Origin: Trichosphaerium sp. ATCC 40318 | Lineage: Eukaryota > Discosea > Flabellinia > Trichosidae | Assembly (NCBI GenBank): GCA_038496445.1 | Contig: JALMLS010000397.1 | Location: 328,590 to 392,589, forward strand | Direction: 5' to 3' | Length of the DNA: 64,000 bases | Part shown: one piece after another, positions 1 to 12,000 of the stretch | How the letters are laid out: each line of letters begins with the position of its first letter | How positions within the stretch are numbered: position 1 is the first letter of the stretch | Program-made: the position numbers and the translations under genes | Notes under the pieces: generated by a model | What the model was told of the DNA's origin: nothing | Databases searched by the model: none | What the model saw: only the letters and a program-made list of their open reading frames with translations

Positions 1-1383
1 GTATTTAACCAAGTATTGTTTGCAGTAGAGAAGCGACCAAGAGAGAAGCCATCTACGTCATGTCAATAGGTATTCAGTGACAACAAAAAAGTAATCGAGT
101 TGTTTGTTCGGGTTGGAAGTAAAGTAGGCAAAGAAGCCTAAATAAGAAGTTGTAACTTGAAAGCGCTTCCCAATGCAATAGGCCGTTTTTTAAAAAGCGG
201 TTGGTTGAAAAAAGTGGTTTGGTACAATTGGGAGGTTTTTGGGTATTGTAATGTGTTGTTGCGCTACGTACCAAGGTTTCTAACACCAACTTGCGCGAAG
301 GATCCGATACCAGTGTGAAGGATTACGTCGTTAGAATCTATCGCAGCTTCTACCAGGCAGAAAAATCCTACCAGGCACTGCACAAACGGGTTAGAGCCGA
401 AGAAAAAGTCACGAAACCGGTTAAAAACCGCATTCTGAGCAACATAAGCGTACCAAAATTATTGCCGAGGTAGATAAGGTCATTTCAAGGTATGTTTAAC
501 AAAGCAAAAAATTGTATCTTAACACTGCATTAAGCAAACTTTCGACTAATTTGGATGTTTTTCTCAAACAAAATTACTTCTTTCAAAATGCTGTAAGTTA
601 TTTGTACGTTCCCCAAAAGCACGTAGGTATTATTTATGCAACTCAACGTAAATAATGAGGCACGTTAAGACGTGTACAATAGCACCAGTGCTAGCACTGC
701 AACGCAATGATTTCATATTAGAAACAGAAATTAAAGGCGACGAAAACGTTCTTTGCGCTGGAGCAAAGTGAGAAAAGTTATTGGGTCATTTTTTTATTTA
801 CTGGTTCTATTTTGCATAAATAACTCACTGTTGAAAAACTTCATCCTGCAAAGGTAAACAAAAAAGGGTATGGTGCCAGATAGCGTCAACTAAGACTCCG
901 TTTTGGTCGGAAGAATCACACGTGATACAGTAGTGATTTGACCGTAAAATATGACAACAATTAAAGCATCACATGCTTTTATACTGATTGCCAGTGGTCC
1001 GTGTTGTCCGTACTAAATTCACATGCTAAAACGCGTACACATGCTTGATCATAAAAGGAAAAGACGCTCCGGGCACTCTCTGAGATGCTTCCTTGATGCC
1101 CACGTGTTTTTTGTTAGGTCATGCAAATTCTTGAATGGCAAACAATGAAAAAATACGTTGAGTAACTCCTCGGAGCACTCTAGAGCGAACACTATTAACT
1201 GTCCGAGGACTTTAAACTGCGAACTAGTGTTTATAGATGAAAATTGCCTGAATAAAGTCTAAATCACGTTTTGGGCTTCGTACTACTATAAAGTTGACAC
1301 ACCAACAAAATCCAGACACATGTGTTCCCTAAATTACTATAAGTACCGGAACGTCGCAACGGCAGAAATCTAGATTTAGTAAA
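1..1383. other. No confident gene; unresolved left flank
   Basis: I see no convincing multi-exon gene here. One plus-strand frame is open from about 252 to 473 and contains a hydrophilic stretch (VVRIYRSFYQAEKSYQALHK) that could be the last exon of a gene lying mostly outside the window. Its only upstream ATG candidates are out of frame and no homology is apparent. The rest is AT-rich sequence with several CACGTG-type palindromes and homopolymer runs. Confidence that anything here is coding is low. Confidence 0.3.
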
Positions 1384-2604
1384 ATGACCAGTGATTATGC
1401 ACCAACTACAATACAAGTGTTACAGATTGTTGAGAATTTACACAAAAGCCTTGATGGTGTAAGCCACGATTTATCCAGTTGCAAGCAACAGATGATAGAG
1501 AACAAGAGAAAGAATGCTTACTTGGAGCATCAGTTGAGCTTGTCAGGTATGTGTTAATAACATATAACGCTTCAGAATGACGTTATAGTTCCATCAACAC
1601 ACGTGCTTATTTTTTTTCCTTTTAGAGGGATTTATCCTATTGGTTAATATTAATACTCTCATGCTCCTCAACGAGTTCGTAGATAAATTTCTTTATTGGA
1701 GCGGCGCTTATGAGCGCGATCCTAACCTTAGCGTCACATCATTTGTATCACCGGAGTACGTGGTGAATAGTTTGGTTTTTTTTTCTTACACTCCTCGCAA
1801 ATTGTACCAAAACTCATCATATTGTAGCTGTCAGAGCGCTGTTCACCTACTATTCAATAAGTTTAACGAAGCACGAAACAAACATGGATTAATTGCACAA
1901 CTTGATACAAGGATTAAAGTTGTTGATAGGTATGGAGAATTACATCAGGTACGTTGTTAAAAAAACACACAAAAAACGAAAGAAAAAATCCTTGAAGAAT
2001 CAGGCGTTAATAACGGGTTTAGGTTAAACTACGACTTGCTGCTACACACGTGCCCAACGTTGCTAGAATGAAATTGGTGCGATAAACCTTTCTATGGTGA
2101 CATTTCGCTTTGGTACCCTTTTTTTTTACCAAGCACTGTATGCGAGCGCATGCAATGTACAGATAGACCTGCGAGTCTAACAACTTTAACCAAAAAAAGT
2201 TGAGTGTAAAATATTTATTAAAATAAAAACGGATCTGAGGATCTCAACCCATCTACTAATGCCCAACATGATTCTACACATAAAAACAAGGCCTCCACTT
2301 GCGGGTTTTTAAACTATAAACTTCCGCTGTGACGTTAGTGGGACAAAATACTGCAAAAAAAAAAAGAACCTGTGAACTAGTTCATTGGCCACTTCACTTC
2401 ACTTGAAACGGTTTCCTTTTTTTTTATTTTCATAACAATGTGGTCTACAGGTATCGTGGGTAGTTTTAACGTACATGATAATAGTGCACATGTGACAATC
2501 GCGCAGTTTCATTTTTTTAAAAACCTCAAAGCTTCTTTCAGGCGCACGGATTCGTTTACGTGGTGGTGTTACCTCATACGATTGTCCCCAGTGTTACATT
2601 ATAA
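1384..2604 (+). CDS. Small spliced gene of unknown function
   Basis: Three exons join cleanly in frame: 1384-1546, 1626-1755 and 1828-1948, separated by introns of 79 and 72 bp with GT..AG ends. They encode about 138 residues starting MTSDYAPTTIQVLQ, with a helical, coiled-coil-like N-terminus and no domain I recognise. After 1948 a GTACGT donor is followed by no obvious short intron. The most natural in-frame terminal exon is 2542-2604 (ending VTL then TAA), which implies an intron of about 590 bp, unusually long for this window. The first three exons are well supported by frame; the 3' end is uncertain and another terminal exon starting near 2451 is possible. No function is assigned. Confidence 0.5.
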
Positions 2605-3400
2605 TCATTGAATGCTCCGCAAGCCACTGCTGATGTTAAAAAAGCACTACGGGCTATAGCAACATCAATACATACTTGCGTTGTTTGACATTTCTTTGAG
2701 AATCTTCCGCTTCTCAAACAATCGTTGTGTTCGTGATACCTAGGGTATTTGCGTGAGTGGTAAACGAATAGGGCGACGGTAGTGCTTCTAATGTATCGTT
2801 GACGTGCGAGATAAAACAAAGGCTTTGTATTATCGCCACAAGTATCGATTCCACGTGGAGAGCTACTACAGAAACAATGTTGTGTCCACAAATGTCGAAG
2901 TATATTGTCTTATTTGGCCGTAACTGTTTCTCCTAGCAATGCCCTGTATGTTTTCTATGGGCATGTTAAATAATAGTGCGAGACAATACACGTCAGATAA
3001 TGTTGTACAAAAAAATCTTGAACACTCTGAGAAAAACAAAGAAAAAGAGTAAACTCAAGGAAACTTATTAATACGAATTAATATACTTTAAGACGTATAT
3101 AAGCGTAAGAATATCCATTAAAATTACATAGGTTTTTTACGTGAGTTATACTCTAGTAAGTACGCACGTGCGTGTATTCATGATAAACAAAACGACCAAC
3201 TGGGAATTCCCAAACTTTAACAACATTTAGGTGTAGTTTGTCAATTGTTACTACCTTCACAAAATACAAAGTCTCGGCATGTATCACCAATAAACATAAA
3301 TAACAATATTTGCTCGAGAAAAAAAAAAAAGCATTCGACACGTTAAGTAGGGATGTGTTAAGACAGGAGGCATTTCGCCAAACGACAAAAAAATGCTATC
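2605..3400. other. Intergenic stretch, no supported gene
   Basis: Minus-strand open frames at 2574-2891 and 3153-3341 have no recognisable motif and no splice partners I can join. The stretch is AT-rich with poly-A and poly-T runs. It presumably holds the promoter of the sorting nexin gene that starts at 3401. Confidence 0.4.
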
Positions 3401-5159
3401 ATGGAAAAGGAACCAGCTGATGATAGCCTATTAGATACTGTTCTTCGCCTGGACATTAAAAACACAAATTTCTACGATCTACCACAACTGGAAGTGATTG
3501 TTTCTGAAAACCCCAGTAATGTACATGAGGTACCACGTGATACTCAAAAAAAATAAAAAAAACCCAAAAAACAAAGCGCTAACTCCTTTTTTTATCATTT
3601 AGTTCTTTTTGAAAGTCACGTGGAGGCATTTTACAGATAATCCGTCTCCACAAGTTACTCTAGTTCGAAAATATACTGACTTTCGTGTTCTATACTACAA
3701 CGTACGCCATTTAACGTCAATTATGCGATTTTGAAGTATACAAAGCTTAGAACATCTGTTGCGGATGGCTCATTGGCGTTTCCTGACTTTCCAAGGAGAA
3801 CATTATTCGAACCAAGTAAAGAGGATCAACTGTTCCGTAAAGAGAGCTTTACCGCAATAATAGCGTTTATTACATCAACATGGAAGGCTGTTATTCAGAA
3901 ATCTTTCAGATCTTTTCTTGATGCAAGATACCGTTTACAACTTTTTTTGATTTCTCTAATCTTTTATACAGATTAGTGACTGTGCCTGGTTTGTTGAGAT
4001 AACTTTAGCAGTAACAAGATTATTTCATTTTCAATGTCCAAAAGAAACTACCTTGGAGGCACGTGTCAGCTCCCATGGTTCTATTCAAACGGCTAATTTT
4101 TCTCAGGGAATGAAAGCAATGGGTTCTTGGTTGGCGGGTATAAACGATGATACAGTAAGAACTACGCTGGCAGAAGTATCTCTAACACATCAAATTGATT
4201 ATCGCTCATACATGAGAGAAGCAAAGGCGTTCAGTTTATCATATGGGTACGGTTCTTTTGTTTTTCTTTTTTTTGTTTCAGTTCTTTAACAGTTTTTCAG
4301 AGTGTATCTTTCAAGTATTCGAACAACTCTGTATCAACTTACAAAGGATTTTGAAAGAACTAATATGGCTAACTTATCATCTCATATACTATCATTAACA
4401 CTTGACGTAAACACTGCATTCGATGCTGTGTGTGCACTACTATTAAAACTTAAGACACTAAAAACTTCACTCAAAAATATAAAGGAAAAAGTAGCGATAG
4501 AATTAAAGACATGGAGAGGTGGTAGCGCACGTGATTCAGGGATAAAAATATTCCCGCCAGCATTGCCTCTGGCTTTTGTATCTTTTGCACTATTCCCTGT
4601 AGTTTCACCTCTTTGTGTTGTTTCAAAAAACACAATGGACGCACAAACTGATGATAGCGAGAGCGATATTCTTTGGTCTTTTGCTAAGTTCTCTGAGATT
4701 TCTTTCATGCCTAAATTACAATGTGAACTTGTCTATAATACCTTTTCAGCTACTGTGAATGCTATAGCCGATCAAGCAAAGATATATCGAAGTATAAAAA
4801 AGATGATAAAAGTATTGACAAATCTTATTGAACAGTTTTCTCAATCGGTACTAGTACTTATTCTGTGCGATCCCACTGATTCTTTAAACTTATTTTTAAT
4901 ATAGAACGGATTTCCTAGTAACTGGAAGAATGTTGTAGAAGAGCTAGAAGGTATGACAAACGAATTTTGGGATCCAGTTAAGAGCAAACTGCTCACACCA
5001 AACGGTGCAAAAAAAAAAAGGAAGTCACATGATCTTATTGTTGTAGGATTACCACTTATTTTGAAGAACCTGAAAGACGCATCAAAACTTATGGATAAAT
5101 GTACAGAACCACTTAAACAATGGGACTTTCTCAGAGACAGTGATGAAGAAGATGTGTAG
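3401..5159 (+). CDS. Sorting nexin (PX domain plus helical BAR-like region)
   Basis: Six exons: 3401-3529, 3603-3701, 3737-3922, 3972-4246, 4301-4847 and 4905-5159, about 496 residues, ending in TAG. The N-terminal part has a PX domain: the phosphoinositide-binding basic/aromatic motif is RKYTDF, and the closing helix runs through SFRSFLD. The C-terminal two thirds is long and helical, as expected for a Vps5/BAR-type region. PX-BAR proteins bind PI3P-rich endosomal membranes and act in endosomal sorting and tubulation; that role is inferred from the family. The intron at 3923-3971 starts with GC rather than GT (GCAAGA), and only this donor keeps the frame. The 35-bp intron at 3702-3736 is very short. 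Start chosen because the upstream ATG at 3393 runs into a stop. Confidence 0.85.
3923..3971 (+). other. GC-AG intron in the sorting nexin gene
   Basis: The 49-bp intron begins GCAAGA and ends TACAG. The only nearby GT (in CCGTTTAC) leaves one base over and gives a stop codon in the next exon. The GC donor restores phase 0 and joins SFRSFLD to ISDCAWFVEI. Confidence 0.75.
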
Positions 5160-5368
5160 CATTTCTACAATCAAAATAAAATTAATATAAAATCCACTGT
5201 GTAATCCTAAATAGTGCTTCAACACTACGAATACTCAAAACACAAACGCATCAGAAAGACTCTTAAGAGTTGTAGTATTGCCTCTAAGCTAGTTGCGCTT
5301 CTGAAACGTGATCAAATGTGAAACATCTCTTAAGTTGTTCAATACGCCTTAACTTCAGAAGTAGTACA

Positions 5369-6049
5369 ATGGCTCTGTTAGACTTACCATTTGAGCTTCA
5401 TAAAGTCATTTGCTCTCTCGATCCAGATATTTACATCTTGTGGCCTCTTTTAAGTCGTAGGGCAGCACTATCATCAAGATTTGATAGTAGTTTACAGAAA
5501 AATGGTTTATTTGTTAAATATCGCCTCAAAACAATGATAAAAAAGTGTTATTTCGTAAATGGAAAGGCTCATGGGGAAGAGAAGATATGGAACATGCGTG
5601 GGCAGTGCATTTCATTAATCAATTACAAAAACGGAAAAATTGATGGTGATAGATGCACGTGGTATGACAATGGAAAAAGAAAAGCAAAGTTGAATAACAA
5701 TGGCAAAAACTACCGTTGGCATTCAAATGGTCAGGTTGCTACTGAGTGGGAAGAGGATAATGGGAAAGTTGTTGGTCCGCGTATATCATTCAATAGGTCA
5801 GGCTTGGCCATAGAGAAGTTGTTTTTTGTTGAAAGTGCCCTTGAAGGAAAATGCTCTTATTACTATCAAGATGGTAAACTTTTTGGTGAGTCTTACTATA
5901 AGAAAGGTCTTCTTCATGGAAGTGAAAAGCGCTGGTGGCCAAATGGGACCTTGTATACTTACGAGATGTATGTGTATGGTTTCTGTGTTGTACAAGAATC
6001 TAGGACATGGCTAAAAGATGGTACACCAGTAAGACATACAATGTGTTAA
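5369..6049 (+). CDS. F-box-like / MORN_2 (YwqK-type) repeat protein, intronless
   Basis: A single uninterrupted frame of about 226 residues from ATG at 5369. The first roughly 40 residues (LLDLPFELHKVICSLDPDI) resemble an F-box-like helical segment. The rest is a run of short repeats built on WY/WH-x-NG and G-x-x-HG, typical of the MORN_2/YwqK family, for example DGDRCTWYDNGK and HGSEKRWWPNG. Proteins with this layout are common in amoebae and in giant viruses that infect them; in cells an F-box would suggest an SCF ubiquitin ligase adaptor, but the substrate is unknown. It lies 209 bp after the sorting nexin stop. It has no introns, unlike nearly all its neighbours, which fits transfer or retroposition. 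Product type fairly sure, function open. Confidence 0.75.
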   Translation: MALLDLPFELHKVICSLDPDIYILWPLLSRRAALSSRFDSSLQKNGLFVKYRLKTMIKKCYFVNGKAHGEEKIWNMRGQCISLINYKNGKIDGDRCTWYDNGKRKAKLNNNGKNYRWHSNGQVATEWEEDNGKVVGPRISFNRSGLAIEKLFFVESALEGKCSYYYQDGKLFGESYYKKGLLHGSEKRWWPNGTLYTYEMYVYGFCVVQESRTWLKDGTPVRHTMC

Positions 6050-6349
6050 CGTGTGATTATACAGAAACTGAAGTATGCCTTCCAACAAAAAAAACCGTAG
6101 TTACAAGTTTGTGCAAGCAATTCTTGAATTGTTCAATGGGTAGTGCTTGCTGTGTTCAATATCTTTTACTTAAGTTGACAATTTTTGTATTTTTAGTAGA
6201 GTGTAAAGGCAGCTTCTCTGTCAAGTCGTTCTATGTAACGAACATAAATCACGTGAATTTAATTGGTTTATTTATTCTACAAGTTTTTTACTCCCAACTA
6301 AAGAATGTACATGCCTCCGTAGAGTCCTATTGCTAAATTAAATATCACG

Positions 6350-8137
6350 TTAATATATATTTGTGTGGTACCATTGGGTAGCTCTTTTATCCTTGTTGCA
6401 CAACTTTGTATAGTCCCAAGCGTAATTCGGATACAACAAGTTTAAGCAATACGGATATGATTCTATAACTCCTGAACCACCTAAAGATCGTATATGGTTC
6501 ATATCAATGCGATACCATGAATCTGGCCCAGCAAGTGAGAGTTCTTCCTCGGCAGCTAAGGTCAATAAGTTCGCTGAATTTAAGGTTAAAAAAATTGTTG
6601 TAAGTACATAAAAGAAATGCATGTAGATTCTCGAATTTTCTCCAAAATCCAACAGGCACTTGCCTGTGTAGTTGTTAGCACCAAGTAAATATATGTAATA
6701 CATACTTGAATTTCCAAAATTTCCATGGCTTATCAGGGAAAGCAACACTTAGCACCTCAACTAGTGAACCACATTTTTGTAACATGGCACTACCACCCTC
6801 GTTTATAAAATGCAATGATGAAATACGTGACCACTCATAGAATGTGAATACACGTAGTTTCTCACCCATCGCTTGTAATTTAGCCCGTTGATTATCAATA
6901 TTATACCACGTGCTGTTCGGCGTGCACCTAAATATTTAGTCAAACTTTTCTAAAAAATTAAGTGTACCTAAATCCCCAACTCACGAACCCAAAGGACGGG
7001 TATAAGCCTTGCAAGGTTTCTATAAGTGACTTGTTATTCCTGTTATTTGTATGAGATGTATTATATAGTATTGATTGATTACGTACTTGTAAAATAGTCC
7101 AGAAGCACCCATAGAAGCTACTTGAGTATTCGTAACTTTATACCAATCTTCAAGTACTTTTATATCAAGGTCTTCACCTATTTCGTTTACCATACTATAT
7201 TGGTTATTTACATCGTCTATCCAGGCTGAAGGTAATTTCCTATGAGGACTTAATTGTGCAACTGGTAAATACAAGCTGAACTTACCTGAATCTCCATTTT
7301 TGCCAATTGTAATGTGGATAAATGTGACTAAGCGCAGTAGACAATGAGTCTCTATACCTGAGTACGATACTGGAGTCAGTAAATATGCAATATATGTACT
7401 CACCTATGCATTATACTATCGCCATTGCTTACACAAGCATCCTTACCTGTGAGAGAGTACCACTCAGAGCAAGTCTTTAAATCAAGCATCTTTGCTATTT
7501 TGTTAAATTCTCGCCTTTGATTGTCAATGCTATCCCAGTATTTTACAGAAACACGCCTATAAATCTATTGAGAAACTATGTGGGTGAATGTAAAATATTA
7601 CCCAAACTGCGTAACGTCCCAAGGCCAATCAGGATACACATTCTGTAAAGTTAAGGACAAAGAGTTCTTGAAACTACAAATAAAGTCAAATCTCTGGTGT
7701 TTTTTTGATTTTATGTTTATCATGTGCGTACCGATGTAGTACTGTAGATGCACCATGCGCTCTTAGAAAATGAGTATTTATTACATCATACCACTTATCA
7801 AATGTCTTTATACCAAGCTCTTGAGCACAACGTTCAACTAAAGTCTCTGAATCAATTTGAGCAGATTCTTCATGTTCCCTTTTGGTTTTGTCAGAAACCA
7901 TTTTAACTATACAATATATCGTCGTACTCAAAGCGTACTTTATCCCACTGAACGCATGGATATATAGTTGATAGAGCTTCATACATACTCTCAAAACTAC
8001 GAATGATATAAGAAAATTGGTTGTCTTTGAAGTGTATTTTCTGCGCTTTACTACCATTAAACAACTTACCGCCTGAAGTAAACTCCGCTGGGGCATCTTT
8101 TTAGTCGTTTAAATCGTATAGAATACCAATCATCCAT
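6350..8137 (-). CDS. Tandem WY...YPxxxW repeat protein with exon-modular structure
   Basis: Eleven exons on the minus strand join in frame: 8137-8070, 7996-7928, 7878-7732, 7673-7602, 7556-7404, 7357-7286, 7239-7087, 7039-6968, 6927-6706, 6663-6608 and 6573-6350. They give 435 residues ending TAA. The protein is about six copies of a module of roughly 75 residues with the pattern W-x-x-x-D-N/S-Q-R ... L-x-x-WY-x-V ... G ... L, then Y-x-x-SL-x-x-xL-x-x-xYP-x-x-x-W-x-x-x-F. Examples are KVLEDWYKVTNTQVASMG and SLSTALSHIYPHYNWQKW. Most modules are split at the same two places, so exons alternate about 147-153 and 69-72 nt, nearly all in phase 2. Module five is fused into one exon of 222 nt. I recall similar repeats in predicted proteins of protists and some fungi but know no function. 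There is no signal peptide or membrane segment. Start at 8137 (MDDWYSIRF) chosen over an ATG at 7901 because upstream exons continue the repeat. Confidence 0.85.
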
Positions 8138-9037
8138 CACTTTGACAAGTAATAAACGCGCCACGTTTTCCATTCTATTCTTCAGACTGAGCCATCGTGG
8201 GTGCGTTATAAATGTTGCTGCAACGCTTCCAACGCTAAATTTCTGTCAAACCATACGTCCCTCAAGCACCGACGCACCTTTTTTTGGTTTTCAAGCTTAT
8301 GTCGTTGGTGAAACTGTAAGTTTTTAAGCGCGTTGTTGAGTGGAAAGATCTGCATTTATCTATTTTATGTCAAATGTCTCGAATATCATGAAGGTACATT
8401 TATTGGAGCTATACAGTACCTTCGACGCTCGACAAAAGTGTATTGCGTTGTTTAGCGTAACATTTTTTAATCTTCGTTTGTAGCATACCAGACAATCTGT
8501 CTTGCGTACCTACAACATGCCATCCACCTTTTCAAGTCAGTACAATAAAGTGGTTTTGTAAAGGTGCTACAAACGTCATACCGCTTGTTTGAAGGTTATT
8601 CTGCTGTTATAGAGCGTAACAACAGAGCTCTTTGTAATGACAACCAAAACAGAAAAGCGGGTTACGGTATGCTTTTTCCGCGTTAGTACACTTGTAGTTG
8701 ACGAGTTTACACTCACTCGGTCACGACAAATTGTTAACGCTGTTAAGTTCATTTCATTGTTGAGAATTTTAACGTTTCAAAAATCGTACGCATCCTACAA
8801 CTGTTAGCGCTGTGGTTGAGTCTTTGATCTTTTACTCCTATTTTCGGCCCTGTACTACTACTCCAGATAAACCAGATCTACCTCACCACGTACGTAAACG
8901 GCGTAATTAATTCTACCATAAACCGAGAGCTACTATCAACAACCAACAATTCTAAACGGTACCAGGTGTTGCTAACTGGCCAAAAAGCCTCGAAACCGAG
9001 TCAATTTTACGAATCTACGGTTACACGGGCAAGAAAA
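8138..9037. other. Intergenic, divergent promoter region
   Basis: About 900 bp between the start of the minus-strand repeat protein (8137) and the plus-strand NST1-like gene (9038). The plus-strand open frame 8142-8327 overlaps the opposite start and shows no motif. I see no RNA gene. It probably carries both promoters. Confidence 0.5.
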
Positions 9038-12000
9038 ATGATGCAAAACAAAACTGAACAACAAACGGGTTCATCAATGGCTTTTGTAAAAACCAACTCA
9101 ATAGCCCATTCTACACAGCCGTCGGGAATTCCTCCTGTGCCGTATCCTTACACAGCTGGTTCTTTAGCGAGTTTTGTCTGTGAGACTTCCACGTCTTCTC
9201 TGGGCACCACAGTCAACTTTCGTGCGTTCTTTTTTGGCCATGGTGCGTTATAATTGTTTTATCACACCAAACAATATTATTGGGCGTATTGTTATGCTCA
9301 TCAAATGATTTAGACGCCTCAGATGTTGCTCTTGACGATCGTAAAAAACTGGCGGATATTCAAGTACGTATCTATTAACTCAGCTTCACCACTGCGGCCT
9401 TGAGTGCTGCGCGAGCCCTCATGACAGGTTTTATTTTTTTAATTATCAGACGTGTTTAAAAAAACTCAAAGACTCAATTTACGAGTCCCAAACTCGACGC
9501 GAGGGCATTTTGAAGCGTCTCAATTTTTTTTAAATTGTTTGTTTTACAAAAGGTCACCATCAACACAGTTTTTCGTCTTTTCCATTTAAACCTTTTGCTT
9601 TACGCTCTAAATATTTCTTTAGGCGCCCAGTGAACCAAATGACGAAAAACACTTTGACCACACATTCGCTCCGGAAGGGTCATCAAGCTTTATTTCTAAC
9701 CCTGTCAAGTAAGTACCCGAATTTTTTTTAATGAGTAACACTTCAACATACATGTTTTTTCTTGTATTCAAAACCAGACTCCTTTTTTGACTTTCTGTAC
9801 TTGGGCTTGTATGTATGTTCAATAATATTATTTCAGAAAATCAGAATACCTATCAGCCAGACAAGCAGAGTTACCTGGAATGGCATCATGGCACGCAGAT
9901 ACACCTAGTAGTTCAACGTCAGGAGAGTACGTAGGCGGCCAGAGCTCTTCTGACCCTGATAATTATGAACCCGCATTTGACACAAATCAGTGCGTTGAGA
10001 AAAAAAAACCAAAGCAATACATACAAGACCAAAAAGTTCTTTTTCAACTCTACATTCTCATTACAACTTACTATTTCTTAGTAGACGCGGTTCGTTCTAT
10101 CCTCCTGGTTCTGCTTCAAATCCTTTTTCTCTTACACCTTCTCCACCAAAGAGAAAGGCTCGTGGGGTTAGAAGGCGAAACCGGTTTACACGTCGTTCTT
10201 CTGAACCCATAGATGCTTTCAGTCCAAAATTTCAACTGCCACAAGGAAGTGACTTTGCTATAGCTACCAGTAGTAATGGTGAATATGTACAGCATTTACA
10301 AGATGATGATTTAGATCATCCATCACTTGTTCAGGTCGAACAAGGAGAAAATGAGTTCTCAGGATGCCTTGACAGTCAAGTGCGTTTAATTTTATTAACT
10401 TAAAAAAGTCACATTCTTTTTGTGTTGTAATGGTCTCAATCTTTTTAGGCTGATGCTACTTTGTCGAGCTTTTTGCTATCATCTACGCCTGGTAATCAAC
10501 AATTACAATCTAAATTATTGCCTATGCCAAATCAACCTGGAAGAATATCGTCAAAACCTTTCTTTCGCGAAAATAGAAAAGCAAGACGAAAGGGACCACG
10601 TAAAACAAACATAAGGTTCATAATTTTTTTTACAAGTTATTTGGTTGTCTCAGCGTCACTTATCCACTTAGGAGACCTTTACCAGATGAAACAGAATTAC
10701 TGGACTCAGAAAGTAAGAACACATTCGTAGCTACAACATGTAAGGCTGATTTTTTGTTACCCACCGTTTTTTGAATTAATATTTCAAACTAAGTCTTGAA
10801 TTTTTTCAAAATTAATGAATAAAGTTCTTGAAACCACTCACCTTCACGCAGCTGGTACAGAAGAAGATGAATGCGATAGTGACGGCGCAAGTAGACCACA
10901 AAAGTTTGAAGAGAATACAAACGAACGTGACCATTATCCTGAACAACATCACCACAGGGCAGTTAAAAAGCATGAGTATACCCCACCTGCAACTACGCCT
11001 GAAGAGAGGTCGTTAATACGCGAGGTAAGCGGATTTTAACCTTTTTTAAGTAAATTAGAAAAAAAATTTAACGTTAACGATTGAAAGGAACGGAGAAAGC
11101 TTCGGTCGTTCTGGTTGTGTTTAAATGAAAAAGAAAAAGCGAAATTAATACGCTTGGAGAAAACAACAGTATTGAAGAAAATGAAAGAGCAAAATAAGAT
11201 TACTTGCATGTGTAGCGTGTGTGGTAGGCGTAGAATAGCCTTAGAGGTAACGGTTTTTTATTCTTTTTGTTTTGTTTTATTGTTTCTCCTCAATTGGATT
11301 GTAGGAGGAATTAGAATCGTTATATCATACGTACTACGAAGATTTAGAGAGATATACTTCAAATGCCGCAATGGAACTTCAAACAAATGGTTTGTTTTTT
11401 TTCGAATTTTTTTGTACTTTTTGTATCTTTTTTTCTCGATTTTTTATAGTGCTTACTCTTATTGTAGGCGCTTTCAGCCTAGTTGATGAGTTTAAGCATG
11501 ATGGAAAAGATTTTTTAGATATTATAGAACGGCGTGCAGAGCGTCGTATGCGTGCAGTAAGTTAAATAATTTTAAGTATTTTTATTGTTTGAATGCAAGG
11601 AACCAAAATAATTTGTTTTTATGCGCTTGCTTCTGTTACTTAATATTGTATACTATATCGTTTATTGCAATGCGTAAAAAGGGAATTTTAGAGCATTGGC
11701 TGCGAGACAAAAGGTTTTTGTAATTTCTCTGAAAAAACTCACATGTTTTTGTAGATGTCAAAGCGTTTTTCTTTCCGTGCTTCTTGTGTACGACGATATC
11801 GTGAGTCTGATGAAGAAGACTCTTATTCAGAAGATGGTATATGGCACCCATTGCAAGTTGATTTCTAATGATGAATAGATGAAGACTTCATGGCTGATAT
11901 TGAGGAAGAAACTACAGAAGAGCGAGAAGAAGGAAAACGGATATTTCAATTATTTGCTACAAAGTTATTTGAGCAGCGAGTGTTAGCTGCCTTTAGGGAG

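Noticed and set aside
4382-4708. Minus-strand 108-codon frame within the sorting nexin gene
   Set aside because: It lies inside a well-supported coding exon on the opposite strand and has no motif.
7686-8096. Long minus-strand frame starting at 8096 as the N-terminus of the repeat protein
   Set aside because: It reads through two introns in the wrong frame. Spliced exons 8137-8070 and 7996-7928 give clear repeat motifs (DDWYSIRF, ALSTIYPCVQWDKVRF) instead.
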